DNA of 64,000 bases from Streptomyces sp. DI166 (GCF_900091315.1 NZ_FLSP01000014.1:1-64000); one strand, 5' to 3'; positions 50,736 through 60,518 are shown, counted from the stretch's first letter. Made by a program: numbers and translations. The notes: a model not told the origin generated them from the sequence alone.

Positions 50736-52463
50736 ATGACCGACCAGCACACCGTCCAGGCGGGCACGCAGACCATCGCCGTCCGCAAGGACCTCCGCGT
50801 GCCGATGCGCGACGGCATCACCCTGGCCGCCGACACCTACAGCGCCGTCGACGACACCCCGCGCCCCGCGCTCGTCGCCCTGAGCCCCTACGGCAAGGAG
50901 CTCCAGGCCCTCGCCCTGACCACGCCCCCGCAGCGCCGGCCGAGCCCCATGTGGGACGGCTGCATCGAGGCGGGCGACATCGCGCGCGTGGTGAAGGAGG
51001 GCTACGTCCACGTCATCGGCGACCTGCGCGGCTCCGGCGCCTCCGAGGGCGAGCACATCGGCAACTACAACGCCGGGGGAGTGCCGCTCGGGCAGGACGC
51101 CTACGACTTCATCGAGTGGGTCGCGGCCCAGCCCTGGTGCGACGGCAACGTCGGCATGATCGGCATCTCCTACTTCGGTTCGATGCAGGTGCTGGCGGCG
51201 GCCGAACGCCCGCCGTCCCTCAAGGCGATCTTCGTCAGCGGCGGGCACTACGACTTCTACGAGACGACGTACCACGGCGGCGTCATGTGGTTCATGCCGC
51301 GCGCCGCCCGCGAGGGCCGGGGCGGCGACTCCGGCTGGGCGTTCACCGACGGCGTCAAGTCCCGGATGCTGGAGACCTATTCGCCCGAGGAGATCAAGAA
51401 GCGGGTCGAGGAGCGGCTGAAGGACCCGGACGTGGCCGCCTGGCCGAACCTGGTCCACGTCCTCAACTACCCGAAGAACCACGAGGCCTGGTTCGACATC
51501 GTGATGAACGAGGTCGACGGCGAGTGGTACGAGGAGCGCAACCCCATCACCCTCGCGCCGAACATCGACATCCCCGTCTGGCTCCAGATCGACCAGGGCC
51601 GCGGCTGGACGATGGACGGCACGATCGAGCTGTTCAGGGCGCTGAAGGGGCCGAAGAAGCTGGACATCGGCCCGTACCCGCCCATGCAGTCGCGCCCCTT
51701 CATAGAGGAGCACGACAAGATGTTCCGCTGGTACGAGTACTGGCTGAAGGGCATCGACAACGGGGTCATGGACGAGCCCGCGGTCACGGTCCATGTCGAG
51801 GGCTCACGGCAGACCGTCACCGGCTCCCAATGGCCCCCGAAGGACGTCGAGTTCCGCTCCCTCTACTTCCGCCCGCTCCGCAAGCTGTCCTTCGAACCGG
51901 AGCTGATGGGCGCCGAGTTCGCCGCACCGGACGGCTTCTACCAGGCGCCGCTGACGGTGACGGACAAGGTGGAGATCCTCAGCTGGAGCACGGAGCCGTT
52001 CACCGAGCCGACGGAGCTGATCGGTCAGGGCGCGGCGCACCTCTTCGCCGAGATCGACCAGCCGGACACCAACTTCATCCTGCGCCTGTGGGACGAGGCC
52101 CCCGGCGGCAGGCGTCAGCTCATCACGACGGCGTACCTGAAGGCCTCGCACCGGGAGCTGGACGGGTCCCGCACGACGGAGGGCGACCCGTACCACCCGC
52201 ACACGCGGGCGGTGCCGGTGGAACCGGGGAAGATCGAGGAATACGTCCTGCGCGTCTACCCGTTCGCGGCGACGTTCCTCCCGGGGCACCGGCTGGTCGC
52301 CGAGCTGTCCAACGACGAGCCGCTGGCCGACGAGCACAACGCCCTGCTGCCCCCGGACGCCTTCCACCTGCCGGTGGGCCGCCCGGTGACCCACAAGATC
52401 TACCGGGACGCTCTGCACCCGTCCCGGCTGGTGCTGCCGTTCACGGTGGCGGCATCGGAGTGA
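50736..52463 (+). CDS. CocE/NonD-family acyl hydrolase
   Basis: 575 residues from ATG 50736 with AGGAGCACC upstream. N-terminal alpha/beta domain with nucleophile Ser145 in GISYFGS and the oxyanion/helical DLRGSGASEG, followed by a C-terminal jelly-roll domain (from ~360). Family members cleave esters or amides (cocaine esterase, nonactin lactone hydrolase). At the usual catalytic-His site (GPWxH) this protein reads IGPYPPMQ, so the His is missing or supplied elsewhere, for example His326 in IEEHDKM. Last gene of the operon. Confidence 0.85.
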   Translation: MTDQHTVQAGTQTIAVRKDLRVPMRDGITLAADTYSAVDDTPRPALVALSPYGKELQALALTTPPQRRPSPMWDGCIEAGDIARVVKEGYVHVIGDLRGSGASEGEHIGNYNAGGVPLGQDAYDFIEWVAAQPWCDGNVGMIGISYFGSMQVLAAAERPPSLKAIFVSGGHYDFYETTYHGGVMWFMPRAAREGRGGDSGWAFTDGVKSRMLETYSPEEIKKRVEERLKDPDVAAWPNLVHVLNYPKNHEAWFDIVMNEVDGEWYEERNPITLAPNIDIPVWLQIDQGRGWTMDGTIELFRALKGPKKLDIGPYPPMQSRPFIEEHDKMFRWYEYWLKGIDNGVMDEPAVTVHVEGSRQTVTGSQWPPKDVEFRSLYFRPLRKLSFEPELMGAEFAAPDGFYQAPLTVTDKVEILSWSTEPFTEPTELIGQGAAHLFAEIDQPDTNFILRLWDEAPGGRRQLITTAYLKASHRELDGSRTTEGDPYHPHTRAVPVEPGKIEEYVLRVYPFAATFLPGHRLVAELSNDEPLADEHNALLPPDAFHLPVGRPVTHKIYRDALHPSRLVLPFTVAASE

Positions 52464-52647
52464 CGCACCCGGGAGGGCCCTGGAACTTCCTGTGAATCCG
52501 CCGTCCCGGCCGGGAGCTGTGTCCATTTCGCCCCTTCTCGGCCGGGTGGGCTCCCAGAAACCTCCCAGGATCTCCCCGGAGCCGGTCAGAGACGGCTGAC
52601 AGCGTCGGGCGCACCGCGAATCCCGACCTGACTTGGAGCCCTCTGCC

Positions 52648-54819
52648 GTGGCGACGTTCCTCTCCCGGCTGGGCCGGTTCTCCTTCCGGAGGCACCGGCT
52701 GGTCGCAATGCTGTGGCTGGTCCTGCTCGCAGGGGCGGGGGTGCTGGCCGCGCGCGCCCCCGCCGCGCCGCCGAACGACTTCTCCATGCCCGGCACGGAG
52801 GCCCAGCGCACCTACGACCTGCTCGACGAGAGCTTCCCCGAGCTGCACGCCGACGGCGCCACCGCCCGGGTGGTCTTCCGCGCCGAGCACGGCAAGGTCA
52901 CCGATCCGGCGGCGCGCGAGGCGATCGGCGGGACGGTCCGGGCCCTCGCCGACGACCCGCAGGTCGCGCGGGTCACCGACCCGTTCACCGCCCGTACCGT
53001 GAGCGAGGACGGCTCCACCGCCTACGCCCAGGTCTCCTACGCGGTGTCCGCGGCCGAACTCGACGAGGACTCCCGCACCGCGCTGCTGGACACCGTCGAG
53101 GCGGCCGGCTCGCCGGAACTGACCGTGGAGGCGGGCGGCAACGCCGTGCAGGGACTGACCGCCGGTCACTCCTCGGAGGCCATCGGCCTCGCCGTCGCCG
53201 CCGTGGTTCTCCTGCTCACCTTCGGCTCCCTGCTCGCCGCCGGTCTGCCGCTGCTGACGGCGGTCCTCGGCGTCGGCATCGGCGCGCTGACCATCCGTGT
53301 CCTGGCCGAGCCGCTGGGCCTCGGCGCCACCACGACCAGCCTCGCCGTGATGATCGGGCTGGCCGTGGGCATCGACTACGCCCTCTTCGTCGTCTCCCGC
53401 TACCGCTCCGAACTCGCCCGCGGCCGGGGCCGCGAGGAGGCGGCCGCGCATGCCGCGGGCACCGCCGGGTCGGCCGTCGTGTTCGCCGGGCTCACCGTGG
53501 TCATCGCGCTCGCCGGACTGGGTGTCGTGGGCATCCCGATGCTGACGCAGATGGGCCTCGCCGCGGCCGGTACGGTCGTGATCGCCGTCCTCATCGCCGT
53601 CACCCTGATCCCCGCCCTGCTCGGCCTCTGCGGCCGCCGTATCGGACCGGCCCGGCCCCCTCGCCGCGAACGGACACAACTCGGCGTGCGCTGGGCCCGG
53701 TTCGTCGTACGCCGCCCGGTGGCGATCCTGCTCGGCGGCACCGCGCTGCTCGGCGCGGTCGCGGTACCGGCCGCGGCCCTGGAGCTGGGCCTGCCCGGCG
53801 ACGACAGCCTGCCCGTCTCCGCCACCCAGCGCCGGGCCTACGACCTGATCGCCGAGGGGTTCGGCCCCGGCCACAACGGCCCCCTCACCGTGGTCGTCCG
53901 CACCGACGACGGCTCCGGCGCCGAACCGGCCGCCGAGGACCTCGCCGGGCGCATCGCCGGACGCGAGGACGTGACCTCCGTGGCTCCGCCCCGGCTGAGC
54001 CCTTCCGGTGACACCGCCGTACTGACCGTCGTACCCGAGGCGTCCCCCAGCAGCACCGACACCGCGGATCTCGTACACGCCCTGCGCGAACCGGAGTTGG
54101 CCCGGGACGCCGAGGTGTTCGTCGGCGGGACGACCGCCATGAACGTGGACGTCTCGCAGAAGCTGTCGGACGCGCTCGTGCCGTACCTGGCCCTGGTGGT
54201 CGGGCTGGCGTTCGTGCTGCTGATCGCCGTCTTCCGCTCGCTGCTCGTCCCGCTCAAGGCGGCGCTCGGCTTCCTGCTGTCGGTACTGGCCGGGCTCGGC
54301 GCGGTGGTCGCCGTCTTCCAGTGGGGCTGGCTGGGGTCCGTGCTCGGGGTCACGGAACCGGGGCCGGTGGTGTCGATCATGCCGATCTTCATGGTCGGTG
54401 TCGTCTTCGGCCTCGCCATGGACTACGAGGTGTTCCTGGTGACCCGGATGCGTGAGGCGTACGTCCACGGGCAGTCGCCGAAGGATGCCGTGATCAGCGG
54501 GTTCGAGCACAGCGGGCGGGTGGTGACCGCCGCCGCGGTGATCATGATCTCGGTGTTCGCCGCGTTCCTGGGCTCCGAGGAGCAGATCCTCAGGACCATC
54601 GGGTTCGGGCTCGCCGCCGCCGTCCTGCTGGACGCGTTCGTGGTCCGGATGACGCTCGTTCCCGCCGTCCTCGCCCTCCTGGGCCACGCCGCCTGGCGGC
54701 TGCCCCGACGGCTCGACCGGTTCGTGCCCGACCTCGACGTCGAGGGCGAACGGCTGGACCGGCGAGCGGTCGTCGAGCCGTCCGTCGAGACGAGCGGCGC
54801 CGAGCCCGTCGGCAAGTGA
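52648..54819 (+). CDS. MMPL-family RND transporter
   Basis: 723 residues; GTG 52648 has GGAG nine bases upstream and is preferred over TTG 52633. Two repeats of one helix, a periplasmic domain and five helices. The proton-relay Asp-Tyr pairs are present in GIDYALFVVSRYR and AMDYEVFLVTRMRE. Exports lipids or hydrophobic compounds. The last codons and stop lie in the first unit of an 18-bp repeat array. Confidence 0.92.
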   Translation: MATFLSRLGRFSFRRHRLVAMLWLVLLAGAGVLAARAPAAPPNDFSMPGTEAQRTYDLLDESFPELHADGATARVVFRAEHGKVTDPAAREAIGGTVRALADDPQVARVTDPFTARTVSEDGSTAYAQVSYAVSAAELDEDSRTALLDTVEAAGSPELTVEAGGNAVQGLTAGHSSEAIGLAVAAVVLLLTFGSLLAAGLPLLTAVLGVGIGALTIRVLAEPLGLGATTTSLAVMIGLAVGIDYALFVVSRYRSELARGRGREEAAAHAAGTAGSAVVFAGLTVVIALAGLGVVGIPMLTQMGLAAAGTVVIAVLIAVTLIPALLGLCGRRIGPARPPRRERTQLGVRWARFVVRRPVAILLGGTALLGAVAVPAAALELGLPGDDSLPVSATQRRAYDLIAEGFGPGHNGPLTVVVRTDDGSGAEPAAEDLAGRIAGREDVTSVAPPRLSPSGDTAVLTVVPEASPSSTDTADLVHALREPELARDAEVFVGGTTAMNVDVSQKLSDALVPYLALVVGLAFVLLIAVFRSLLVPLKAALGFLLSVLAGLGAVVAVFQWGWLGSVLGVTEPGPVVSIMPIFMVGVVFGLAMDYEVFLVTRMREAYVHGQSPKDAVISGFEHSGRVVTAAAVIMISVFAAFLGSEEQILRTIGFGLAAAVLLDAFVVRMTLVPAVLALLGHAAWRLPRRLDRFVPDLDVEGERLDRRAVVEPSVETSGAEPVGK

Positions 54820-55148
54820 CCACCGTCGGCCAGTGCCCGCCGGTCGGCCAGTGCCCGCCCGTCGCCTAGTGACCACCGGTCGGCTACGGCCCGCCGGTCG
54901 GCAAGTGACCACCCGTCGCTCAGTGACTACCCGTCGGCCAGCGACCACCCGTCGGCCAGCGCCCGCCGGTCGGCCAACGTCCGCCGGTCGGCCAGCGCCG
55001 ACTGGCTGGCAAGTGGCCACCCGTCGGCAAGCGACCACCCATCGGCCAGCCCATCGGTCGGCCAGCGCCCACCGGTCGGCAAGTGACCACCCGTCGCTCA
55101 GCAACCACCCGTCGGCCGGTGCCCCCCCGTCGACCAGTGCCCCCCCAG
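54804..55148. repeat. 18-bp minisatellite, about 19 units
   Basis: Degenerate tandem units on the pattern CCCGTCGGCCAGTGACCA, most 18 bp with a few 17 and 20. The first unit contains the MMPL stop codon and the last ends just before the AGAGGAGA ribosome site of the next gene, so the array fills the 341-base gap. Units contain GGTC...GACC and could fold into serial hairpins. Several frames stay open because the unit is a multiple of three, but nothing suggests coding. Confidence 0.85.
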
Positions 55149-55160
55149 AGGAGACCGCCC

Positions 55161-56486
55161 ATGTCCCCACCCGCGCACGCCGTGCGGCGCCACGTCCTCG
55201 ACGGCGCCCTTGCCGCGCTGGCCGCCCTCGCCGTCATGGCCGCCACCGCCTGGGCGGCCCTGGCGCTGCTCGGCGCCGACTCCGTCGCCCCGCTGTCCCG
55301 GCTGGTCCCGGTGCTGGTGTGCCTGGCCGTGGGCGGCGGCGTCACGCTGGAGTCCAGCGGCGGTGAACTGCCCCTCACGCTCTCCGGGGACGCGGCGCTG
55401 ACACCCCTCGGCCTCACCTTCCTGGGTACGGCCGTCCTGGTGACCGTGTTCTTCCGGCCCCTGCGCCGCCGGGCGCGGCCCACTCCGGCGATGCTCTGGG
55501 CCCGGACCGGCGGCGCGTTGACCACCGCGGCCGTGGCCCTCCCGGTGTGCGCGGCACTGGCGCGGGGCACGGCCGGGCTGCCGGAGAGCGTGCGCGAGAG
55601 GATCGGCGACGGGGGCGGCTCGGGCCGGTTCGGCGGCGGGCGCCTGACCGAAGGGCTGGACACGGTGACGTACCGGACCGATGTCCTCCTCACCTCGCTC
55701 CTCGGCCTGCTCGGCGTGGCCGCCGTCCTCGCGGTCGGCTGCCTCGCCGCCCGCCGCACCGCACTCCCGCACCCTCTCGCCCTGGGCGGGCTCCGGACGA
55801 AGTGGCACCCCGTCCTGTCCGCCCTGACGGGCACCGCGACCGTCCTGTGCTGCGCCGCCCTGGCCGTCGGTGTCCTGGCCGGGGCCCGGGACGCGAGGGC
55901 GGCCGGTGTCCTGCTGCTCGCCGGTCCCAACCTGCTCGCCGTCCTGCTCACCTCGGGCACGGGCACCTCCTGGGAGGCGGGAGTACGGCGGCTGCGACCG
56001 GACGGCGGCGGGCTGCTCGGCATGATGCCGGGCCCGACGGGCGAGGACCGGACCGTCGACCTGGGGCGCTGGGCGGGCGCGGGCCTGCCCCTGTGGCTGC
56101 TCGGACTCCTGCTCATCCTGCTGCTGCTCACGGCTGCCGGATACGTCGCCGCCGCCCGCGCCCCGCGCCGGGACCCCGGCGCCCTCCTCGACCCCCACAC
56201 GGACACCGCCCTGCGCATGGGCATCGCGGTCGGTGTCATGACCTTCGTGCTCCCGTACCTCGCACGCGGCTCGCTGCACATCGGCGTCGTCCTCATGGGC
56301 AGCGAACTGGGCGGCCTCGACGCGGGCCTCACCAGCGCCCCCCGCCTCTCCGCGCTCACCGCCTTCGTCGCCGCCGCCCTCGCCTCGTACGGCGGCAGCC
56401 GCCTGCGCGCACGGTTCCGCCCGGCGCCCCCGCCCGCCTCCCGGCGCCGTGCCGCACGTCCGGTCCGGTCCCCCGAGGGGGTGTGA
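55161..56486 (+). CDS. Streptophobe-family membrane protein
   Basis: 441 residues from ATG 55161 with AGAGGAGA upstream; the open frame before it is repeat DNA. Polytopic with about ten hydrophobic segments, an SGGELPLTLSGDAALTPLGLTFLGTAVL segment (read in two parts) and the usual streptophobe Gly-rich loop ERIGDGGGSGRFGGG. This Streptomyces-restricted family has no known function. Placed between an MMPL transporter and a two-component pair. Confidence 0.85.
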   Translation: MSPPAHAVRRHVLDGALAALAALAVMAATAWAALALLGADSVAPLSRLVPVLVCLAVGGGVTLESSGGELPLTLSGDAALTPLGLTFLGTAVLVTVFFRPLRRRARPTPAMLWARTGGALTTAAVALPVCAALARGTAGLPESVRERIGDGGGSGRFGGGRLTEGLDTVTYRTDVLLTSLLGLLGVAAVLAVGCLAARRTALPHPLALGGLRTKWHPVLSALTGTATVLCCAALAVGVLAGARDARAAGVLLLAGPNLLAVLLTSGTGTSWEAGVRRLRPDGGGLLGMMPGPTGEDRTVDLGRWAGAGLPLWLLGLLLILLLLTAAGYVAAARAPRRDPGALLDPHTDTALRMGIAVGVMTFVLPYLARGSLHIGVVLMGSELGGLDAGLTSAPRLSALTAFVAAALASYGGSRLRARFRPAPPPASRRRAARPVRSPEGV

Positions 56487-56499
56487 TCTCCTGAGAGAC

Positions 56500-57231
56500 A
56501 TGGCGGCACCGACACCCACCCCGCGCACCACGGACCACCTGCTCGTCGTGGACGACGAACCCACCGTCCGAGAACTGCTGCGCACCGCCCTGCGCTACGC
56601 CGGTTTCGCCGTCGACGCCGCCGCCACCGGCCAGGAGGCCCTGGACCTGGCCGCCCGGCAGACCCCGGACCTCGTCCTGCTCGACGTGATGCTCCCGGAC
56701 ATGGACGGCTTCGAGGTGATCCGGCGGCTGCGCGCCCAGCCCCGCACGGCACTGCCCGGACGCGGCGGCGACGTACCGGTCCTCTTCGTCACCGCGCGCG
56801 AGGACCGCCAGGACCGGGTGCACGGACTGACCCTGGGCGGCGACGACTACGTCACCAAACCCTTCGACCTGGAGGAACTGATCGCCCGGATCCACGCCGT
56901 GCTGCGCCGCACCCGGGGCGAGCAGCCGGTCCGGCTCACCGTCGGCGACCTCCAGCTCGAACCCGACAGCCACCACGTCAGCCGCGCGGGGCGGACCGTG
57001 AAGCTGTCGCCGACCGAGTTCCGCCTGCTGCACTTCCTGGTCGCCAACGCCGGACGCACCATGACCAAGAACCAGATCCTCGACAGCGTGTGGGAGTACG
57101 ACTTCGGCGGCGACCCCAGCATCGTCGACACCTACATCAGCTATCTGCGCCGCAAGGTCGACACCGAGGAGCCCAAGCTCATCCACACCATCCGCGGCAT
57201 CGGCTACGTCGTCCGCGAGCCCCGGCCGTGA
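56500..57231 (+). CDS. OmpR-family response regulator
   Basis: 243 residues from ATG 56500. Receiver domain with VVDDEPTVREL acid pocket, phospho-Asp in LLDVMLPDMDG, Thr in LFVTARE and Lys in VTKPFDLEEL. C-terminal winged helix (KLSPTEFRLLHFLVANAGRT, SIVDTYISYLRRKV). Its stop overlaps the kinase start (GTGA). May control the MMPL, streptophobe or SulP neighbours; inferred from position. Confidence 0.93.
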   Translation: MAAPTPTPRTTDHLLVVDDEPTVRELLRTALRYAGFAVDAAATGQEALDLAARQTPDLVLLDVMLPDMDGFEVIRRLRAQPRTALPGRGGDVPVLFVTAREDRQDRVHGLTLGGDDYVTKPFDLEELIARIHAVLRRTRGEQPVRLTVGDLQLEPDSHHVSRAGRTVKLSPTEFRLLHFLVANAGRTMTKNQILDSVWEYDFGGDPSIVDTYISYLRRKVDTEEPKLIHTIRGIGYVVREPRP

Positions 57232-58721
57232 GGCCCCGCCCGTTCGAGCGGCTGTCCCTGCGCACCCGGCTGCTGTGCCTGTCGGTCGCCCTGGTCGCCG
57301 TCGGCCTGATCGGCACCGGCCTGCTCGTCACCACCGCCCTGCACGGCTATCTGCAGGACCGGGTCGACGACCGGCTCGCCGTCACCGGGCAGATCGCGTC
57401 CCGGCTGACCCCGCCCTCCGGCACCGACAGCCCGCCCCGCGTGCGCGCGCTCACCGTGCTCGGCGACACCACGGTGACGTACCTCGACGCCGACGGCACC
57501 GTCCGCCGCACCTTCGACGCCGACCACGCCACCCCCGGCAGCGGCCCCGACCTGCCCCGCCTCGACCGCACGGCCGTCGCCGCCCGGGACGGGCGGCCCT
57601 TCACCGTGCCGGACCGCGACGGCGAGCACAGCTGGCGGGTCGTCGCCCTGCCCCGGTCCGCCGAGGTCTTCCCGCCGGACCCCGCCGGGACCGGCGGCTC
57701 CGTCGTCGCGGCCACCTCGATGGAGGAGGTCGACCGCACGATCACCAAGACCCGGAACCTCTCCCTGACCGCGGGGGTCGTCCTGCTCGCGGTCCTGGGC
57801 GTGGCCGGCTGGTTCGCGGTCCGCTCCGGACTGCGCCCGCTGACCCGGATCGAGGAGACCGCCACCGCGATCACCTCCGGCGACTACTCCCACCGCGTCC
57901 CCGAAGTGACCGGCCCCCACACCGAGGTCGGCCGGCTGACCGCCTGCCTGAACCAGATGCTCGACCGCATCGACACGGCCTTCCGGGCCCGCACCGAGGC
58001 CGAGGCGAGGACCCGCCGCTTCTTCGCCGACGCCAGCCACGAACTGCGCACCCCGCTCGTCGGCATCAAGGGGTACACCGATCTGTACCGGATGGGCGCC
58101 ATGCCCACCCGCGAGGACATCGACCGGACGATGACCCGGATCGCCGAGGAGTCCGAACGCCTCACCCGGCTCGTCGAGGAGATGTTCCTGCTCGCCCGCC
58201 TGGACGAGAAGGGCGAGCCGGACGCCGGACCCGCCTTCGCCCTCGACCTCGCCCCGATGGACCTGCGCACCCTGGCCGCCGACGCCCTGCGCGACGTACG
58301 CGCCCTGGACGCGACCCGCGAGGTCGCCCTCACCGGCCCCGGAGGCGGTAAACCCGCCTCCGCCCCCGCCCACGCCGACGAGGCGAGACTCCGCCAGGTC
58401 GTCATCAACCTCATCGGCAACGCCGTCGCCCACACCCCGCCCGGCACCCCGATCCGGATCGGCGTCGGCACCGAGGGCTCCGACGCCGTACTGGAGGTCG
58501 CCGACCGGGGCCCGGGCCTGACCGACGCCGAGCGCGACCGGGTCTTCGACCGCTTCTACCGCGCCGACGACTCCCGCGCCCGCGCCACCGGCGGCTCCGG
58601 TCTCGGCCTCGCCATCGCGCACGCCCTGGTCACCGCGCACGGCGGCCGTATCACCCTGGACACCGCGCCCGGCCGGGGCTGCGTCTTCCGCATCCTGCTG
58701 CCGCCGCCGGACAAGACGTAG
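57228..58721 (+). CDS. Sensor histidine kinase
   Basis: 497 residues from GTG 57228. Two membrane helices (residues ~15-35 and ~175-195) enclose an extracytoplasmic sensor of about 140 residues. A HAMP domain follows (GLRPLTRIEETATAITSGDY), then H-box FFADASHELRTPLVGIKGY, N-box NLIGNAVAHTPPG, G1 DRGPGL and G2 GGSGLGLAIAH. Cognate of the preceding regulator. Confidence 0.93.
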   Translation: MRPRPFERLSLRTRLLCLSVALVAVGLIGTGLLVTTALHGYLQDRVDDRLAVTGQIASRLTPPSGTDSPPRVRALTVLGDTTVTYLDADGTVRRTFDADHATPGSGPDLPRLDRTAVAARDGRPFTVPDRDGEHSWRVVALPRSAEVFPPDPAGTGGSVVAATSMEEVDRTITKTRNLSLTAGVVLLAVLGVAGWFAVRSGLRPLTRIEETATAITSGDYSHRVPEVTGPHTEVGRLTACLNQMLDRIDTAFRARTEAEARTRRFFADASHELRTPLVGIKGYTDLYRMGAMPTREDIDRTMTRIAEESERLTRLVEEMFLLARLDEKGEPDAGPAFALDLAPMDLRTLAADALRDVRALDATREVALTGPGGGKPASAPAHADEARLRQVVINLIGNAVAHTPPGTPIRIGVGTEGSDAVLEVADRGPGLTDAERDRVFDRFYRADDSRARATGGSGLGLAIAHALVTAHGGRITLDTAPGRGCVFRILLPPPDKT

Positions 58722-58909
58722 GAGCGGTCCCCGGTAGAGTTGACGGCCGGTGCGGGCCCGACGGCCCGCTTCCCCGCCGGGGCCGACGCAGCCCCCGGCG
58801 ACTCCCCGATCCCCGCGGGGGACAGGCATGCCCCGGCGTCCCTCGCTCCTCCCTGTACGCCCCGGCCCGCCGTCCGTGGTGTGCCCGAGCACGACAGGTC
58901 TCCGTCTCC

Positions 58910-60421
58910 TTGTCCTCCGCAGCCCCCTCCCCGTCCCCCGCCGCGCGTCTGCGCGGTGCGATGCCCGACTGGATCTCCGACCCGAAGGTCTGGCGCACCG
59001 AGGTGCTCGCCGGTCTCGTCGTCGCCCTGGCGCTGATCCCCGAGGCGATCTCGTTCTCGATCATCGCGGGGGTCGACCCGGCGATCGGTCTGTTCGCCTC
59101 GTTCACCATGGCCGTGACGATCGCGGTCGTCGGGGGGCGGCGGGCGATGATCTCCGCGGCGACCGGCGCGGTGGCGCTGGTGATCGCGCCGCTGAACCGG
59201 GAGCACGGCTTCGGCTACCTGGTCGCCGCGGTGATCCTGGCCGGGGTCTTCCAGATCGTGCTCGGCGCCCTCGGAGTGGCGCGGCTGATGCGGTTCGTGC
59301 CGCGCAGCGTGATGGTCGGCTTCGTCAACTCGCTCGCCATCCTCATCTTCCTGGCCCAGGTGCCGGAGATGCGGGACGTGCCGTGGCCGGTCTACCCGCT
59401 GGTCCTCGCCGGTCTGGCGCTGATGGTGCTCTTCCCGAAGGTCACCACCGTCGTCCCGGCGCCGCTGGTCTCCATCGTGATCCTCACCGTGATCACCGTC
59501 GCGGCCGGGATCGCGGTGCCGACCGTCGGCGACAAGGGCGAGCTGCCGTCCGCGCTGCCCGTGCCGGGGCTGCCGGACGTGCCGTTCACACTGGACACGC
59601 TGACCACGATCGCCCCGTACGCCTTCGCGATGGCGCTGGTCGGTCTGATGGAGTCGCTGATGACGGCCAAGCTGGTCGACGAGATCACCGACACCCACTC
59701 CAACAAGACCCGTGAGTCGGTCGGCCAGGGCGTCGCCAACATCGTCACCGGCTTCTTCGGCGGCATGGGCGGCTGCGCCATGATCGGCCAGACGATGATC
59801 AACGTGAAGGTGTCCGGCGCCCGCACCCGGCTGTCCACCTTCCTCGCCGGTGCCTTCCTGATGGTGCTGTGCATCGTCTTCGGGCCGGTCGTCTCCGACA
59901 TCCCGATGGCCGCGCTGGTCGCCGTGATGGTGATGGTGTCGTGGGCGACCTTCGACTGGCACTCCGTCGCGCCGAGGACGCTGCGCCGGATGCCCGCCGG
60001 GGAGATCACCGTCATGGTGGTCACCGTCGTCTGCGTGGTCGCCACCCACAACCTCGCCATCGGTGTCGTCGTCGGCACGGTCACCGCGATGGTCGTCTTC
60101 GCCAAGCGGGTCGCCCACCTCGCGGAGGTCACCGCCGTACTCGACCCGGACGGCACGACGGTCGTCTACCGGGTCACCGGAGAGCTGTTCTTCGCCTCCT
60201 CCAACGACCTCGTGGGGCAGTTCGACTACGCGGGCGACCCGGAGAAGGTGATCATCGACCTCGGTGCCGCGCACATCTGGGACGCCTCCTCCGTCGCCGC
60301 GCTCGACGCGATCGAGACCAAGTACGCCCAGCGCGGCAAGACCGTCGAGATCACCGGCCTCAACACACCGAGCGCCGACCTCCACAAGCGGCTCAGCGGG
60401 GAGCTGACGGCCGGTCACTGA
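58910..60421 (+). CDS. SulP-family anion transporter with STAS domain
   Basis: 503 residues if TTG 58910 is used; ATG 58961 is the alternative and neither has a strong ribosome site. The transmembrane part has ten or more helices (ALIPEAISFSIIAGVDPAIGLFAS, GGMGGCAMIGQTMINVKVSGARTRLST read in parts). The C-terminal STAS domain (VTGELFFASSNDL, DLGAAHIWDASSVAALDAI) regulates it. Imports sulfate, bicarbonate or another anion. The 188-base leader 58722-58909 is very GC-rich with possible hairpins; I recognise no known riboswitch. Confidence 0.88.
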   Translation: MSSAAPSPSPAARLRGAMPDWISDPKVWRTEVLAGLVVALALIPEAISFSIIAGVDPAIGLFASFTMAVTIAVVGGRRAMISAATGAVALVIAPLNREHGFGYLVAAVILAGVFQIVLGALGVARLMRFVPRSVMVGFVNSLAILIFLAQVPEMRDVPWPVYPLVLAGLALMVLFPKVTTVVPAPLVSIVILTVITVAAGIAVPTVGDKGELPSALPVPGLPDVPFTLDTLTTIAPYAFAMALVGLMESLMTAKLVDEITDTHSNKTRESVGQGVANIVTGFFGGMGGCAMIGQTMINVKVSGARTRLSTFLAGAFLMVLCIVFGPVVSDIPMAALVAVMVMVSWATFDWHSVAPRTLRRMPAGEITVMVVTVVCVVATHNLAIGVVVGTVTAMVVFAKRVAHLAEVTAVLDPDGTTVVYRVTGELFFASSNDLVGQFDYAGDPEKVIIDLGAAHIWDASSVAALDAIETKYAQRGKTVEITGLNTPSADLHKRLSGELTAGH

Positions 60422-60518
60422 ACCGGTGTCCGCCCCCGTTGTCAGTGGTGCCCGCTACTTTGTGCACCACTGGAGATCGGCCGCACCGGCCGACCGGGCC
60501 GTTGGGGAGGGGTGTGCT

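Noticed and set aside
49217..52495. 1092-codon plus-strand frame across the hydrolase operon
   Set aside because: Out of frame with four well-supported genes; Arg/Pro/Gly-rich translation without domains.
54804..55148. Possible CRISPR-like array
   Set aside because: Units are 18 bp, contiguous and degenerate, with no unique spacers and no cas genes.
55083..55160. N-terminal extension of the streptophobe gene into the repeats
   Set aside because: ATG 55161 has a strong AGAGGAGA site; the extension is repeat-derived Arg/Thr/Pro sequence before the first membrane helix.
52441..55170. 909-codon minus-strand frame across the MMPL gene and the repeat array
   Set aside because: Antisense shadow of MMPL extended by the 18-bp repeats, which stay open in several frames because the unit is a multiple of three.
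58722..58909. Riboswitch in the SulP leader
   Set aside because: The leader is GC-rich with possible hairpins, but no conserved core of a known class could be matched by eye.
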